Assembly (NCBI GenBank): GCA_020343595.1
Contig: CP070802.1
Coordinates: 612,035 to 658,434, forward strand
Source of the DNA: Caldifarciminota bacterium
GTDB taxonomy: Bacteria; Hydrothermota; Tepidihabitantia; SM23-42
DNA length: 46,400 nt
Reading direction: 5' to 3'
Both the position numbers and the translations under genes were made by a program. Positions 16,824-26,179 of this stretch are shown piece after piece (the first letter of the stretch is position 1; each line of letters starts with the position of its first letter). The notes beneath the pieces are model-generated. The model saw only the letters and a list, made by a program, of their open reading frames with translations. It did not search any database and had not been told where the DNA came from.

Positions 16824-18166
16824 TCAATCCTTCAATATTCAGGGAGTACGATGTAAGAGGACTTGCGGAAACCGATCTGAGTGACGAGAATGTCTTCCTC
16901 TTCGCACGCGGTGTTGGCACGTACTACAGGAACCTTGGACAAAATAAGATCATCATCGGACGTGATATGCGTATCTCATCTCCCCGCATTGCGACCGTTC
17001 TCCGCAAAGGCCTGAACGATACGGGCTGCGATGTCGTCGACATCGGCATGGTGCCGACACCGGTATTGTACTTCTCGCTGTTCCATTACGGCATTGGCAA
17101 CGGCATAATGATAACTGCGAGCCACAACCCCAAAGAATTCAACGGTTTCAAGGTGGCATATGACCACCGGACAATACACGGCGCCGAGATACAGGGCCTC
17201 AGAAAATTGATCGAAACAGGTGATTTCTCAACTGGCAAAGGCAACACCGAAGAGAGGGAGATCACTGATGCTTACGTTGAACATGTTACAGGTTCGATCA
17301 GAGTGAAAAAGGGCATGCGGATAGCGGTTGATACGGGAAACGGGACTTGCGGCCCGGTGTTCGAGAAGATACTCAACCGATTGGGTATTGATCATCTAAT
17401 GCTCTTCAGAACACCGGATGGAAACTTCCCCAACCATATCCCGGATCCGGTAGTACCCGAACACATAAAAACCCTCATCGAAACGGTCAAGAAAGACGGA
17501 TTCGCATGCGGCATCGGTTTTGATGGAGATGGCGACCGGGTCGGAACGCTCGATGAGAACGGCCGGGTAATATGGGGAGATGTGCTGCTCGCAATATACG
17601 CAGAAGAACTGCTTTCTCGCGTGCCGGGAGCCAAAATAATATTTGAAGTAAAATGTTCCAAGGGACTGATCGAGAGAATCAACGAACTGGGCGGCAAGCC
17701 GATCATGTATAAAACCGGGCATTCCCTGATCAAGGCCAAGATGAAAGAAGAGGATGCACCCCTGGCCGGTGAAATGTCCGGCCATGTATTCTTCGCCGAC
17801 CGCTACTATGGATATGACGATGCCATGTATGCAGCATTGAGACTGTGCGAGATACTGAGCAAGGGCGAGCCGCTGTCAAAACTTGCCTCGAGGGTGCCAA
17901 AGTATTTTTCTACTCCTGAAATAAGGATCGATACTACTGATGCTGCCAAGTTCGAGATCGTCGAGGCACTGAAAGCTGATTTCAAAAGATCATACCGCGT
18001 CATAGACATCGACGGCGTGCGGGTTGATTTTGACGACGGCTGGGGATTGATACGCCCATCAAATACCCAACCCGTACTCGTTCTCAGGTTTGAGGCAAAG
18101 ACCGAAGCGAGGCTCGAGGAAATCAGAGAACTGTTCTTTGCCAAGCTGGCCGAGCACAAAAAATAG
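16820..18166 (+). CDS. Phosphomannomutase/phosphoglucomutase
   Basis: This 448-residue alpha-D-phosphohexomutase interconverts hexose-6-phosphate and hexose-1-phosphate, supplying sugar nucleotides for envelope glycans. The four signature loops are present: TASHNP with the phosphorylated serine (about residue 100), metal-binding DGDGDR, sugar-binding GEMSGH, and phosphate-binding RPSNTQPVLVLRFEA. The length fits bacterial AlgC/ManB-type enzymes. It is translationally coupled to the aminotransferase upstream. Sequence alone does not settle mannose versus glucose preference. Confidence 0.93.
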   Translation: MINPSIFREYDVRGLAETDLSDENVFLFARGVGTYYRNLGQNKIIIGRDMRISSPRIATVLRKGLNDTGCDVVDIGMVPTPVLYFSLFHYGIGNGIMITASHNPKEFNGFKVAYDHRTIHGAEIQGLRKLIETGDFSTGKGNTEEREITDAYVEHVTGSIRVKKGMRIAVDTGNGTCGPVFEKILNRLGIDHLMLFRTPDGNFPNHIPDPVVPEHIKTLIETVKKDGFACGIGFDGDGDRVGTLDENGRVIWGDVLLAIYAEELLSRVPGAKIIFEVKCSKGLIERINELGGKPIMYKTGHSLIKAKMKEEDAPLAGEMSGHVFFADRYYGYDDAMYAALRLCEILSKGEPLSKLASRVPKYFSTPEIRIDTTDAAKFEIVEALKADFKRSYRVIDIDGVRVDFDDGWGLIRPSNTQPVLVLRFEAKTEARLEEIRELFFAKLAEHKK

Positions 18167-18239
18167 CAGAGAGACGTGATCGGTCAATAATTAAGAAGAA
18201 CGACGCGATAATGATATCATCGAATTAAATGGAGGCAAT

Positions 18240-19946
18240 ATGAACGTATTGTTGTTGGCGGCAGTACTAACTGCAAGTGGCGAGCCGCTGCTACCGCAAT
18301 GGATGACAGAAGAGGAAAGTCTCATGGTTAACGAGATCGGTAGGGGACACCTGATCACTACACCGCCGGACGGATGGGTTGAAACCCCCGCCGAATTTGA
18401 GAAACTTAGGGGCATTTTCATCACCTGGATCTACGGTTCATCTTCGACAAACCAGATCTTCAGGCAGATCGTTGAAGAGGCAGGTGAGATCTGCAAAGTA
18501 TACGTAATCGTCGGCAGTACCAGCGAGCAGAATAGTATCACCAGTTACCTGCAATCCTACAATATCTCGCTCGACTCAGTGGATTTCTACATATGGCCCA
18601 GGAATTCCATCTGGATAAGAGACTACGGCCCATGGTTCATACGCGAACATGGTAATACCGAAGGGATAGCTGATTTCATATACAACCGACCACGTCCGCT
18701 TGATGACACGATACCATGGCGGATCGGTCAATCTTGGGGGATGCCGGTCTACGGTTCGCCCCTGGAGCACGCCGGTGGCAACTTCATGGTCGATGGACTG
18801 GGAACAGGCTTCGCGAGCACGCTCATACAGCAGGAGAATCCATGGCTTACAACAGCACAGATCGAATCACTTATGCTTGCGTACAGCGGCCTCGACCAGT
18901 TCATAATCATGCCGCGGATCAATATCGAGTACACCGGGCACATCGACCTCTGGACAAAGATACTTAATGACACCCTGGTCATGGTCGGGGAATATGCACC
19001 GGGTCATCCGAATCACACTATGCTAAATGATAATGCCGACTCCATCAGCCGCTGCATGAACCGCGAAGGTTTCAACTACAGGATCGTCCGCATACCGATG
19101 CCGTGGTCGACATCGAGCGCACCGCCTTCCTACCTTAATTCATTGTTTGTCAACAACAAAGTACTGGTTCCGATTTATAACCTACCTGAGGATGATACTG
19201 CTCTTTTTGTCTACCAGCAGGCACTGCCCGAACATGAGATCATTGGCATCGATTGCTCATCGATGCTTGGTTCAGGGGGCGCCATCCACTGCATCACCAT
19301 CACCGCCCCTGAAGCAGAATTCATACATGTCAAGCACTGGCCGCTGCCGGACACCAATGACACGCTGAACGACTACCGGGTGCGTGCCGAGATAATCACT
19401 TCGAGTGCTCTGATCAGTGATTCTGCTCTGGTCTATTATAGCGTTAACAGTGGAGTCTATACCACCGTGCCACTGGCCCCAGTTGTCGATACACCCGGAG
19501 TGTATTCTGGACACATTCCGGCACAGAGTCATGAAGACACGATTCATTACTATATCAAAGTTCAGAATGAAGAAGGTAGCCAGCGCACTTCTCCCAGGCA
19601 CGTACCACCTCAGAGCTACTCATTCGTCGTCGCGGGGAATCCAGGTGTCCATGAGCATTACACAAGAGAAATATCAACCCGGATAGTGACCTCACCAAAT
19701 CCAGCACGTGATAACATGCTATTTGCCTTTGATCTCAACGATCCGGCGCATGTTAGAATAGAAGTGTATAATGCACTCGGACAGATGATCAAGATCATTG
19801 CCGATGCTACTTATGAAGCGGGGTATACTGAAATTCTCTGGGATCTTACCGACGAAAATCGCCGTAAACTGCCGCAGGGTATATATTTCTACAGAATGTA
19901 CAACGATCTGGAAGAAGGAACAGGTAAGATACTATTGATCGACTAA
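18240..19946 (+). CDS. Secreted peptidylarginine deiminase-like protein (PPAD-like) with T9SS-type C-terminal domain
   Basis: This 568-residue protein belongs to the porphyromonas-type peptidylarginine deiminase / agmatine deiminase family, which converts guanidino groups to ureido groups. Catalytic residues are in place: D128 (RDYGPW), H234 and D236 (YTGHIDLW), N300 and C351 (GGAIHC). They match Porphyromonas PPAD D130, H236, D238, N297 and C351. The PPAD residues that hold a C-terminal arginine carboxylate (R152, R154) align with R150 and R152 here (YNRPRP). An Ig-like segment follows, then a FlgD/T9SS-type sorting domain (about 490-568, SPNPARDNM...LPQGIYFYRM). The short signal segment has no Lys/Arg. 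ATG follows GGAGGCAAT. It converges with ybaB. Confidence 0.88.
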   Translation: MNVLLLAAVLTASGEPLLPQWMTEEESLMVNEIGRGHLITTPPDGWVETPAEFEKLRGIFITWIYGSSSTNQIFRQIVEEAGEICKVYVIVGSTSEQNSITSYLQSYNISLDSVDFYIWPRNSIWIRDYGPWFIREHGNTEGIADFIYNRPRPLDDTIPWRIGQSWGMPVYGSPLEHAGGNFMVDGLGTGFASTLIQQENPWLTTAQIESLMLAYSGLDQFIIMPRINIEYTGHIDLWTKILNDTLVMVGEYAPGHPNHTMLNDNADSISRCMNREGFNYRIVRIPMPWSTSSAPPSYLNSLFVNNKVLVPIYNLPEDDTALFVYQQALPEHEIIGIDCSSMLGSGGAIHCITITAPEAEFIHVKHWPLPDTNDTLNDYRVRAEIITSSALISDSALVYYSVNSGVYTTVPLAPVVDTPGVYSGHIPAQSHEDTIHYYIKVQNEEGSQRTSPRHVPPQSYSFVVAGNPGVHEHYTREISTRIVTSPNPARDNMLFAFDLNDPAHVRIEVYNALGQMIKIIADATYEAGYTEILWDLTDENRRKLPQGIYFYRMYNDLEEGTGKILLID

Positions 19947-19952
19947 TTCAGG

Positions 19953-20243
19953 CTACGAAAAGGGAGGTAAGGGAAAACCGGCCAGTGACTTCAGGCTTTC
20001 CTGCGTCTTTTCCAGAATCTTTCTCTTTGCGTCGCTATATGCGGCAACGATAAGATCTTCAAGCATTGCCACGTCCTTCTCTTCGAAGATCTGGGGTTCG
20101 ATCTTGACCGCGAGGACATTCTGTTCCCCATCCATCTGGATGGTCACCATGCCACCACCGGCACTGCCCTCGACTTTTATCGCTCGAAGCTGCTCTAGCA
20201 GCTTCGACTGTAATTTCTGCGCTTCCTTCATGAAGTTCTTCAT
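19953..20243 (-). CDS. ybaB: YbaB/EbfC-family nucleoid-associated protein
   Basis: This 96-residue protein matches YbaB/EbfC, a small dimeric DNA-binding nucleoid protein. It shows the N-terminal amphipathic helix (MKEAQKLQSKLLEQL), the Gly-rich turn (VEGSAGGGMVTIQMDG), and LEDLIVAAYSDAKRKILEK. The start overlaps the dnaX stop as ATGA, the usual dnaX-ybaB order. recR, which often follows, is absent; the next gene is convergent, seven bases away. Confidence 0.93.
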   Translation of the reverse strand: MKNFMKEAQKLQSKLLEQLRAIKVEGSAGGGMVTIQMDGEQNVLAVKIEPQIFEEKDVAMLEDLIVAAYSDAKRKILEKTQESLKSLAGFPLPPFS

Positions 20244-21643
20244 CTCACTTCCTCACCATCGAATAGTGCTCTAATCGCATTTTCAAGATTATTATCCTTC
20301 TTTTTATTCTCCGCCACTTCGACAACCAGCTCAATATCACGTTTTAATATCTTTCTCAACACTGCCTGGAGAAGATGCCCGCCTTCGACAAGGATTTTCC
20401 GAGAGAACTCCTGGTCGACTGTTATGCGGACGTTCTTTTCGTCAGCTTCCAGGGAAGATTTCTGTATCAGCGCCGCGAGTTTAGGGCTCTCTGCCTGCAG
20501 GACAGCAAGCAACTGCTGCTTCAAATCCCCTTTATTCGTCCCTTCTCGTGGTGTTGGCGCCGGACCATCAATCTGGAGCAACTGGCAAAATACCAATTCA
20601 ATAGCGATCCGTGTATTTATGGACCTCCTGACCATATCCTCCGACTTGAGAAGCGCTTCGACCATGCGTATTATCTTCTCTCTGTCTATATCCAGAGACC
20701 TGATATGGTCTATCTCCTCATCACTTAGATCCATGAACTCTTGTGGCATATTGCTGGACACGAGGAGTGCAGCACGCAAATAGTCGACCACACCGCGATA
20801 GATCTCAAGTGGATCAGCCCCTTCTTCAATACCCGAATTCACAGCGGTCAGGACTTCCGCATAATTCCCCTCTATTATCTGTCGTACGACGTTGTAGTAG
20901 AATTCACTGCTGAGAAACCCAACGAGCTTAAAAACATGGTCTTCCGTGATCGTACCCTCAACAAAGGAGACGAGCTGTTCCAGAATGCTTTCCGCGTCTC
21001 TTATGCTCCCATCGGCCCGTAGTGCAATATAATGTAGCGCCTTGTCTGTGATATCGATCGCTTCCTTCTCCGCTATCGACTTCAACCGGCTGCAGATTTC
21101 CTTGACTGACAGCCGTTTGAAAGCGAACCGCTCACAACGTGACAGGATTGTCTGAGGTACCCTGGTCGGATTTGTCGTGGCGAACACAAACTTCACCGAA
21201 GGTGGTGGCTCTTCAAGGGTCTTCAGCAGCGCGTTGAAGGCTTCGGCGGTCAGCATATGCACTTCGTCAATGATATATATCTTGTATTTACCGTACAGCG
21301 GTGAGTACTGCGCTGACTCACGTAGATTCCTTATCTCGTCGATGCCGCGGTTCGACGCACCGTCGATCTCCACCACATCGATACTGCGGCTCAGCTTGAT
21401 TTCCTGACACGACTGACACTTCTGGCAAGGATGAATTGTGGGACCCTGTACACAATTCAGACTCTTGGCGAATATCCGCGCCGCCGTGGTCTTGCCGATA
21501 CCACGCGGACCGGAGAAAAGGAAAGCATGTCCTATTCGCTGACTCTTTATCGCACCCTTGAGCGAGAGCACTACGTGCGCCTGACCGGTCAATTCATCAA
21601 AATCCTGCGGTCGGTAGCGGAGTGAAATAATACGATGATTCAC
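20240..21643 (-). CDS. dnaX: DNA polymerase III subunits gamma/tau (clamp-loader ATPase)
   Basis: This 467-residue AAA+ ATPase is the motor of the clamp loader. It has the DnaX start (RYRPQDFDELTGQ), Walker A GPRGIGKT (residues 45-52), four zinc cysteines (C64, C73, C76, C79), Walker B IYIIDEVH (122-129), and the SRC motif (168-170). Domain III and a short C-terminal extension follow. It is shorter than E. coli tau (643 residues), so it may make only a gamma/short-tau form; I saw no obvious slippery frameshift site. The start is GTG with GAGGT four bases upstream. Confidence 0.96.
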   Translation of the reverse strand: MNHRIISLRYRPQDFDELTGQAHVVLSLKGAIKSQRIGHAFLFSGPRGIGKTTAARIFAKSLNCVQGPTIHPCQKCQSCQEIKLSRSIDVVEIDGASNRGIDEIRNLRESAQYSPLYGKYKIYIIDEVHMLTAEAFNALLKTLEEPPPSVKFVFATTNPTRVPQTILSRCERFAFKRLSVKEICSRLKSIAEKEAIDITDKALHYIALRADGSIRDAESILEQLVSFVEGTITEDHVFKLVGFLSSEFYYNVVRQIIEGNYAEVLTAVNSGIEEGADPLEIYRGVVDYLRAALLVSSNMPQEFMDLSDEEIDHIRSLDIDREKIIRMVEALLKSEDMVRRSINTRIAIELVFCQLLQIDGPAPTPREGTNKGDLKQQLLAVLQAESPKLAALIQKSSLEADEKNVRITVDQEFSRKILVEGGHLLQAVLRKILKRDIELVVEVAENKKKDNNLENAIRALFDGEEVR

Positions 21644-21659
21644 AAAACCTCACTAACCT

Positions 21660-21830
21660 CCGGAAATCCCAAACAACAAGTACCAAATCACAGGCAAAAT
21701 CCAAATCCCAAATTCCAAAAACCAAACCGGCCAATCGATTGGAATTTGTGCATTGATATTTGTTTGAAATTTGTTATTTGAATTCTGGAATTTATCGCTT
21801 GGTTTTTCAATAATCTCTCCTCATAGCTCG
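21660..21830. repeat. Degenerate inverted A/C-rich repeat between SRP RNA and dnaX
   Basis: The left half is built of AAATCC/AAACC words (for example CAAATCCCAAATTCCAAAAACC). The right half contains the complementary GGAATTTGT/GAAATTTG words. Together they form an imperfect inverted repeat with no ORF. Similar filler repeats are common between genes in many environmental bacterial genomes. No function is apparent. Confidence 0.5.
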
Positions 21831-21872
21831 ACATTAGGATTCCAGGTATTGGACCTTTAGAAATCAGTCAAT

Positions 21873-22168
<296 letters not shown>

Positions 22169-23170
22169 CTATCTCGCGAAATTAACCTTTTCGAAAAGAA
22201 ACTCAGCGGGTTTTATACCGCAAGTACCTATGCCTCTCTTGACCAGTTCGGTCTGCAGATTTTCCACGCTCTTGACGCTTACCTCAGCAAGCCTCTCGAA
22301 TTCCGGGGTTCTCATATTCGTTGCCAATTCACCCTCTTCTGGCATCCCGTTGAGCCTCAGGACATAGCGTTTTGCCACGTCAGGGTTCCGGGACAAATAA
22401 GCCATTGCCGCCTCGACCGCATTCTTCACACGTATTGCGGCCAGCTTCTTCTCAGTAGTAAGAAAATTCTTGCGCATGACAACAGCGCCGTAAGGTATGT
22501 TAGGAACAATATAGGTTGACGCCAGACCCTCGGCAATCACGATATTGCCCGAGTATATCATATGTGCGCGGTAGGGGTCGAGTATATACAGGACATCGAC
22601 CTTATCGTCCTCAAACGCACTCTTTATCTCGTCAGCGCTGAGCGGTACGTACTCAACCTCCTTGAGATCCAGATCTTCACTCATCTCGGTCATGATCAAA
22701 TTGACGAAGTACTCATCATGTGCGACGAACCCCAGGCGTTTACCACCGATATCCCTGAGCCGTGTGATCCTGGATTCTGGAGGAACGATGAACGCATCCA
22801 ACGGCCTTCCTGATTTGATCTCCAGTGAAGCGAAGGCCTTCACTGTATCTCCGTTCAGGCTCGGCGAGATAATCAACCAATACCAGGGAACGACGGCAAC
22901 GTCATATTCGCCGTTCTTGACACCCTCAAGGGGATCACCATCGACCTCAATGAACTCGGCATTAACCTTCTCCAGGGCGAAGTAATTCCTAGTCGTATCC
23001 ATCAAGGCAACATAGAAAGCTACCGTGTTGTAGGACTTGTCGACGCCAAACCTTACCTCTGAAGGCAGGGATTCCTTGTAGATTGGATAGCCAACCACGA
23101 TCAAAAGACCCACAAAAGCAATAAAGATGAATATGGTCAGTATCCGTTCCTTTGCTTTTATGTTGTTCAT
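22169..23170 (-). CDS. Membrane-anchored substrate-binding-like protein (SsuA/NMT1-type)
   Basis: This 333-residue protein has an N-terminal membrane anchor (about residues 10-28). A periplasmic binding-protein-like fold follows: FGVDKSYNTVAFYVAL near the start, then GEYDVAVVPWYWL, IGGKRLGFVAHDEYFVNLI, and DKVDVLYILDPYRAHMI. This resembles the SsuA/THI5/NMT1 family that captures small nitrogen or sulfur compounds for ABC importers. No permease or ATPase gene lies nearby, so it may be a sensor or a stand-alone binder. It starts three bases after the TPR gene with AAGGAG upstream. The SRP RNA begins directly at its stop codon. Confidence 0.75.
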   Translation of the reverse strand: MNNIKAKERILTIFIFIAFVGLLIVVGYPIYKESLPSEVRFGVDKSYNTVAFYVALMDTTRNYFALEKVNAEFIEVDGDPLEGVKNGEYDVAVVPWYWLIISPSLNGDTVKAFASLEIKSGRPLDAFIVPPESRITRLRDIGGKRLGFVAHDEYFVNLIMTEMSEDLDLKEVEYVPLSADEIKSAFEDDKVDVLYILDPYRAHMIYSGNIVIAEGLASTYIVPNIPYGAVVMRKNFLTTEKKLAAIRVKNAVEAAMAYLSRNPDVAKRYVLRLNGMPEEGELATNMRTPEFERLAEVSVKSVENLQTELVKRGIGTCGIKPAEFLFEKVNFAR

Positions 23171-23173
23171 CGA

Positions 23174-24385
23174 TTACTCCTTTTGCAGTTTCTCCGCCTT
23201 GGTCAACCATTCCAGGGCCTTTTTGTTATTGCCCATCTCCCTGTACACATAAGCCAAATTCGTCATTGCATCAACATTTTCCGGTTCAAGTGCAAGAACC
23301 TTGTTTTCATAGATATCAACGGCCTTCTGGTATTCCTTCTTCTGGGTATAGTTGACGCCGAGATAGAACCACGCATACGCATCATCTGCATTGACCTGGG
23401 TTATCCTGTCAAAAAGAGCAATAGATTCATCGTATTTCTTCTGTTTCAAATATATCTCACCGGTGTAGTACAAAGCATCGACGTCATCACCCTTGAGATC
23501 AAGACTCTTGAGCAAATATTGCAGCGCCTTTTCGTCATTTCGCAAGTTGTAGTAAGTCATTCCCGTATAATAATAAGTGCGTGACATGCCATCTGATGTC
23601 TTGTAGAACTGCTCCAGCGTCCTCCTGTGCGCATTGAACCCACCATCAAAACCGAGTCGGACTTTAACCAGTTGGTCCAGTCCATCCTCGTCCTTCTTTG
23701 CCCACAAAGAAACAATCTCTTTCGCAATACCCTTGTCAACTGCTGGAAGATTCTGGAAAAGCACCCTTGAAGTCCGCTCATACTTTTTCAGGAAGTACTT
23801 ATCCGCCTCAATGAAATTGACAAGCGCCGAATCATATTGGCCCTTTTCAAATATTGCTTTCCCAATGAGAAAATAGGCCTCTGGATTTTCCGGGTCAATA
23901 CTCAACGCCTTTGCATAGGCCTCATTAGCCTTGCTATTTTCCCCCAATTCGCTGTATATCCCTCCTTCTAATATATACTGGTTCACATTCGTCGGATCGA
24001 ATATCTCGCAGTAGCCCAGATTTTGCAGAGCTTCGTCATACTTCTTCTCACCCATAAAGCTTATTGCCGCATTGTAAAAAGCCTGCCAGTAAACCGGGAT
24101 ATTCTGCTTATCCGTCATCATCCAGTTCACGGTTTTTGCCGAATCGATCGCCACACCCCGCAGGAATGCATCGGTTGCCGCCAACCAGTTGGCCATTCCG
24201 ATTTCCACCTTTGACAACAAGCCATAGTACTCATAATCATTGGGCGTTTTTTCAAGTCCGGCGAGGATCTGCGCCTTCGCAGCGTCATAATCGCCCTGCT
24301 GAATGTATATTCTGGCCGCATTTTTCGCAGTGGGTGGACAGGCAATAAAAAGAATAACAAAACCGAGGAAGATAATCTTTTTCAT
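23174..24385 (-). CDS. TPR-repeat probable lipoprotein
   Basis: This 403-residue protein has a signal peptide ending in FIAC at residues 13-16, a near-lipobox with the cysteine as probable lipidation site. Tetratricopeptide repeats fill most of the rest (for example AYAKALSIDPENPEAYFLIG, YYTGEIYLKQKKYDESIALF, TNLAYVYREMGNNKKALEWL). Such proteins are scaffolds for envelope complexes. It is the first gene of the unit TPR - binding protein - SRP RNA. The promoter is visible upstream, and AAGGAGG precedes the ATG. Confidence 0.85.
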   Translation of the reverse strand: MKKIIFLGFVILFIACPPTAKNAARIYIQQGDYDAAKAQILAGLEKTPNDYEYYGLLSKVEIGMANWLAATDAFLRGVAIDSAKTVNWMMTDKQNIPVYWQAFYNAAISFMGEKKYDEALQNLGYCEIFDPTNVNQYILEGGIYSELGENSKANEAYAKALSIDPENPEAYFLIGKAIFEKGQYDSALVNFIEADKYFLKKYERTSRVLFQNLPAVDKGIAKEIVSLWAKKDEDGLDQLVKVRLGFDGGFNAHRRTLEQFYKTSDGMSRTYYYTGMTYYNLRNDEKALQYLLKSLDLKGDDVDALYYTGEIYLKQKKYDESIALFDRITQVNADDAYAWFYLGVNYTQKKEYQKAVDIYENKVLALEPENVDAMTNLAYVYREMGNNKKALEWLTKAEKLQKE

Positions 24386-24403
24386 CGTGCCTCCTTGATT
24401 GTA

Positions 24404-24431
24404 ATTCTAATTAATATTCCCTCGAAGTCAA
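24404..24431 (-). promoter_or_regulatory. Sigma70 promoter of the TPR lipoprotein gene
   Basis: Minus strand: -35 TTGACT (24426-24431), 16-base spacer, -10 TAGAAT (24404-24409). The 18 bases between -10 and ATG include AAGGAGG, giving a short conventional leader. This contrasts with the leaderless promoters nearby. Confidence 0.75.
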
Positions 24432-24496
24432 TACCAAAGGTTCGCATCCACTCATACTGGGAAATGCACAGCGCTTGAATGCAAACAAGCAAACTA

Positions 24497-24524
24497 TTGA
24501 TTTTGTGAGTTTTTAGCCTAATAT
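24497..24524 (+). promoter_or_regulatory. Candidate promoter of the SPOR gene, leaderless arrangement
   Basis: -35 TTGATT (24497-24502), 16-base spacer, -10 TAATAT (24519-24524), then five bases to ATG 24530. The boxes match consensus only partly (4/6 each). The spacing is the same as at the stronger promoters in the window. Confidence 0.55.
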
Positions 24525-24529
24525 TAGGG

Positions 24530-25798
24530 ATGCAAATATCTGTGTTCTTCCTGTCGTGCCTTTTCTCGGTTTTTGTCGTTGATTCTACTCTCTACCATGT
24601 CGACATCGAGCACGAAACCGTTGATGAAATCAACTTCCCGGAAACGATCATTGATTACGTAACAGCCGATTTCACGTATATCGTCACTCCCGACTGCCTC
24701 TACAAGATGGATCCAGCGAGAGCGCAAATCATCGACCGGACACCCTTACCACTCCGGTTCAACCATGTCCTCCTTCATGGGGCAGAGATAATCCTGATAT
24801 CAACCGACGAGATCATCGTGCTCGACCGGGCAAATCTTGCTTTTAAGTCAGGCATCGGCATTGAACGCGGCGACCACAGGCCGCTCATACAGAACCAAAA
24901 TACCACCGGGATCCTTGGTCATGCCGGCATTATTCTATTGAGCGATGACGGCCTCCGTAGCACACTGAGGAAGGTTGACCTTGAATCGGGGAGAACGATC
25001 GCGAGACTGACGCTAGATCACATAAAAGATGTTGTCTATTACCCTCAAGATCGCATATTCATTGGGCTGGAGGAGGGAGGCAATCTCGTGATCTTTGATC
25101 ATCTAATGAATATACGAGATAGATTACATTTACATTTCAAGGCAATTATCCTCGCACGACAGAATGAAAACCTATACATTGTCTCCGACCATGGAGTTTT
25201 CCTCATGACAAAGGATGGCGCATCGGTCGATTTTCTACCATTGCCGGGCATCAGAAGCATCTGCGGTTCGGCGATAGTGACCGACGACGCGATCTTCTGG
25301 CTCGACGCACTGACGTTCAGGATCTACGGATGGCTTCAGAACTCCGACCGAATCACCCAACTCCTTCACGATGCCGGATCTGACCGCCTTATCGGCATCG
25401 ATCCTGATGGTGGAATGTACTTGATCGAAAACACACCAACCCGAGCACCCAGACTAAGAAATTACCGACGTGAACTGGTACAGGTAGTACCATCATCACC
25501 ACGTGCCGACTCACTATGGTATGTGCAGCTTGGTGCCTTCTCAGACCAGGTCAATGCCCTGCTCATGTATGAGGAATTCAGAAATAATGGGATACCCGTC
25601 TTTGTGGACACGACGGAACTCTATCGTATTAAGTTTGGCGGGTTCACCGACAAGCCGGCAGCGCTCGACATCGCGGAAGCGATGAAGCTCGACGGCTGGC
25701 TTGTCTTTCAACCAAGGAAATATCGCGATGAATCCGCAATATTTTACGTTGGCGTTGATAAATTCATCATCGACAAAGGTATCGTAAGAAAGGAGTAA
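24530..25798 (+). CDS. Exported beta-propeller-like protein with C-terminal SPOR domain
   Basis: This 422-residue protein starts with a hydrophobic signal-like segment (about residues 2-19) lacking Lys/Arg. Residues about 20-310 consist of short beta-rich repeats such as NVLLHGAEIILISTDEIIVLD-type strands, suggesting a propeller or similar all-beta fold. Residues about 325-395 resemble a SPOR domain (WYVQLGAFSDQVNAL...YRIKFGGFTDKPAALDIAE), a module that in other bacteria binds denuded peptidoglycan at division sites. A role in cell-wall binding is inferred. Four bases separate it from ridA. Confidence 0.78.
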   Translation: MQISVFFLSCLFSVFVVDSTLYHVDIEHETVDEINFPETIIDYVTADFTYIVTPDCLYKMDPARAQIIDRTPLPLRFNHVLLHGAEIILISTDEIIVLDRANLAFKSGIGIERGDHRPLIQNQNTTGILGHAGIILLSDDGLRSTLRKVDLESGRTIARLTLDHIKDVVYYPQDRIFIGLEEGGNLVIFDHLMNIRDRLHLHFKAIILARQNENLYIVSDHGVFLMTKDGASVDFLPLPGIRSICGSAIVTDDAIFWLDALTFRIYGWLQNSDRITQLLHDAGSDRLIGIDPDGGMYLIENTPTRAPRLRNYRRELVQVVPSSPRADSLWYVQLGAFSDQVNALLMYEEFRNNGIPVFVDTTELYRIKFGGFTDKPAALDIAEAMKLDGWLVFQPRKYRDESAIFYVGVDKFIIDKGIVRKE

Positions 25799-25801
25799 TA
25801 C

Positions 25802-26179
25802 ATGAAACGTGTAGTCAGCACCGACCGGGCACCAGCAGCAGTTGGCCCGTATTCCCAGGCAATAGAGGCAAACGGGTTTCTATTCACAGCCGGCCAGATA
25901 GCCATCAATCCAGCCACCGGCGAGGTTATTAGTGGGGGAGTCGCGGAGCAAACAAAACAGGTGTTGGACAACCTGAAGGCCGTGATCGAAGCAGCTGGCG
26001 CAGACATCTCCACGGTGGTCAAAACGACCGTGTTCCTAACAAAACCCGATGATTTCACTCATATGAATGAGGTATATGCGCAGTACTTCCCGAAAGATCC
26101 TCCTGCACGGAGCACCGTCTTTGTCGTTTCATTACCTTTGAACGTCGCCGTGGAAATCGATGCCATCGTTCAATTATAA
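25802..26179 (+). CDS. ridA: RidA-family enamine/imine deaminase
   Basis: This 125-residue RidA (YjgF/YER057c) protein hydrolyses reactive enamine/imine intermediates formed by PLP enzymes. Typical blocks are APAAVGPYSQAIEANGFLFTAGQI, VAEQTKQVLDNLKAVIEAAGA, and PPARSTVFV with the substrate-binding Arg. It is full-length, with AAAGGAG before the ATG. It overlaps the RNase III gene by 20 bases. Confidence 0.95.
   Translation: MKRVVSTDRAPAAVGPYSQAIEANGFLFTAGQIAINPATGEVISGGVAEQTKQVLDNLKAVIEAAGADISTVVKTTVFLTKPDDFTHMNEVYAQYFPKDPPARSTVFVVSLPLNVAVEIDAIVQL

Noticed and set aside
22175..22210. A dedicated promoter for the SRP RNA inside the end of the binding-protein gene
   Set aside because: A TTAATT word lies at about the right place for a -10 box (22180-22185), but nothing like a -35 box occurs 16-17 bases upstream.
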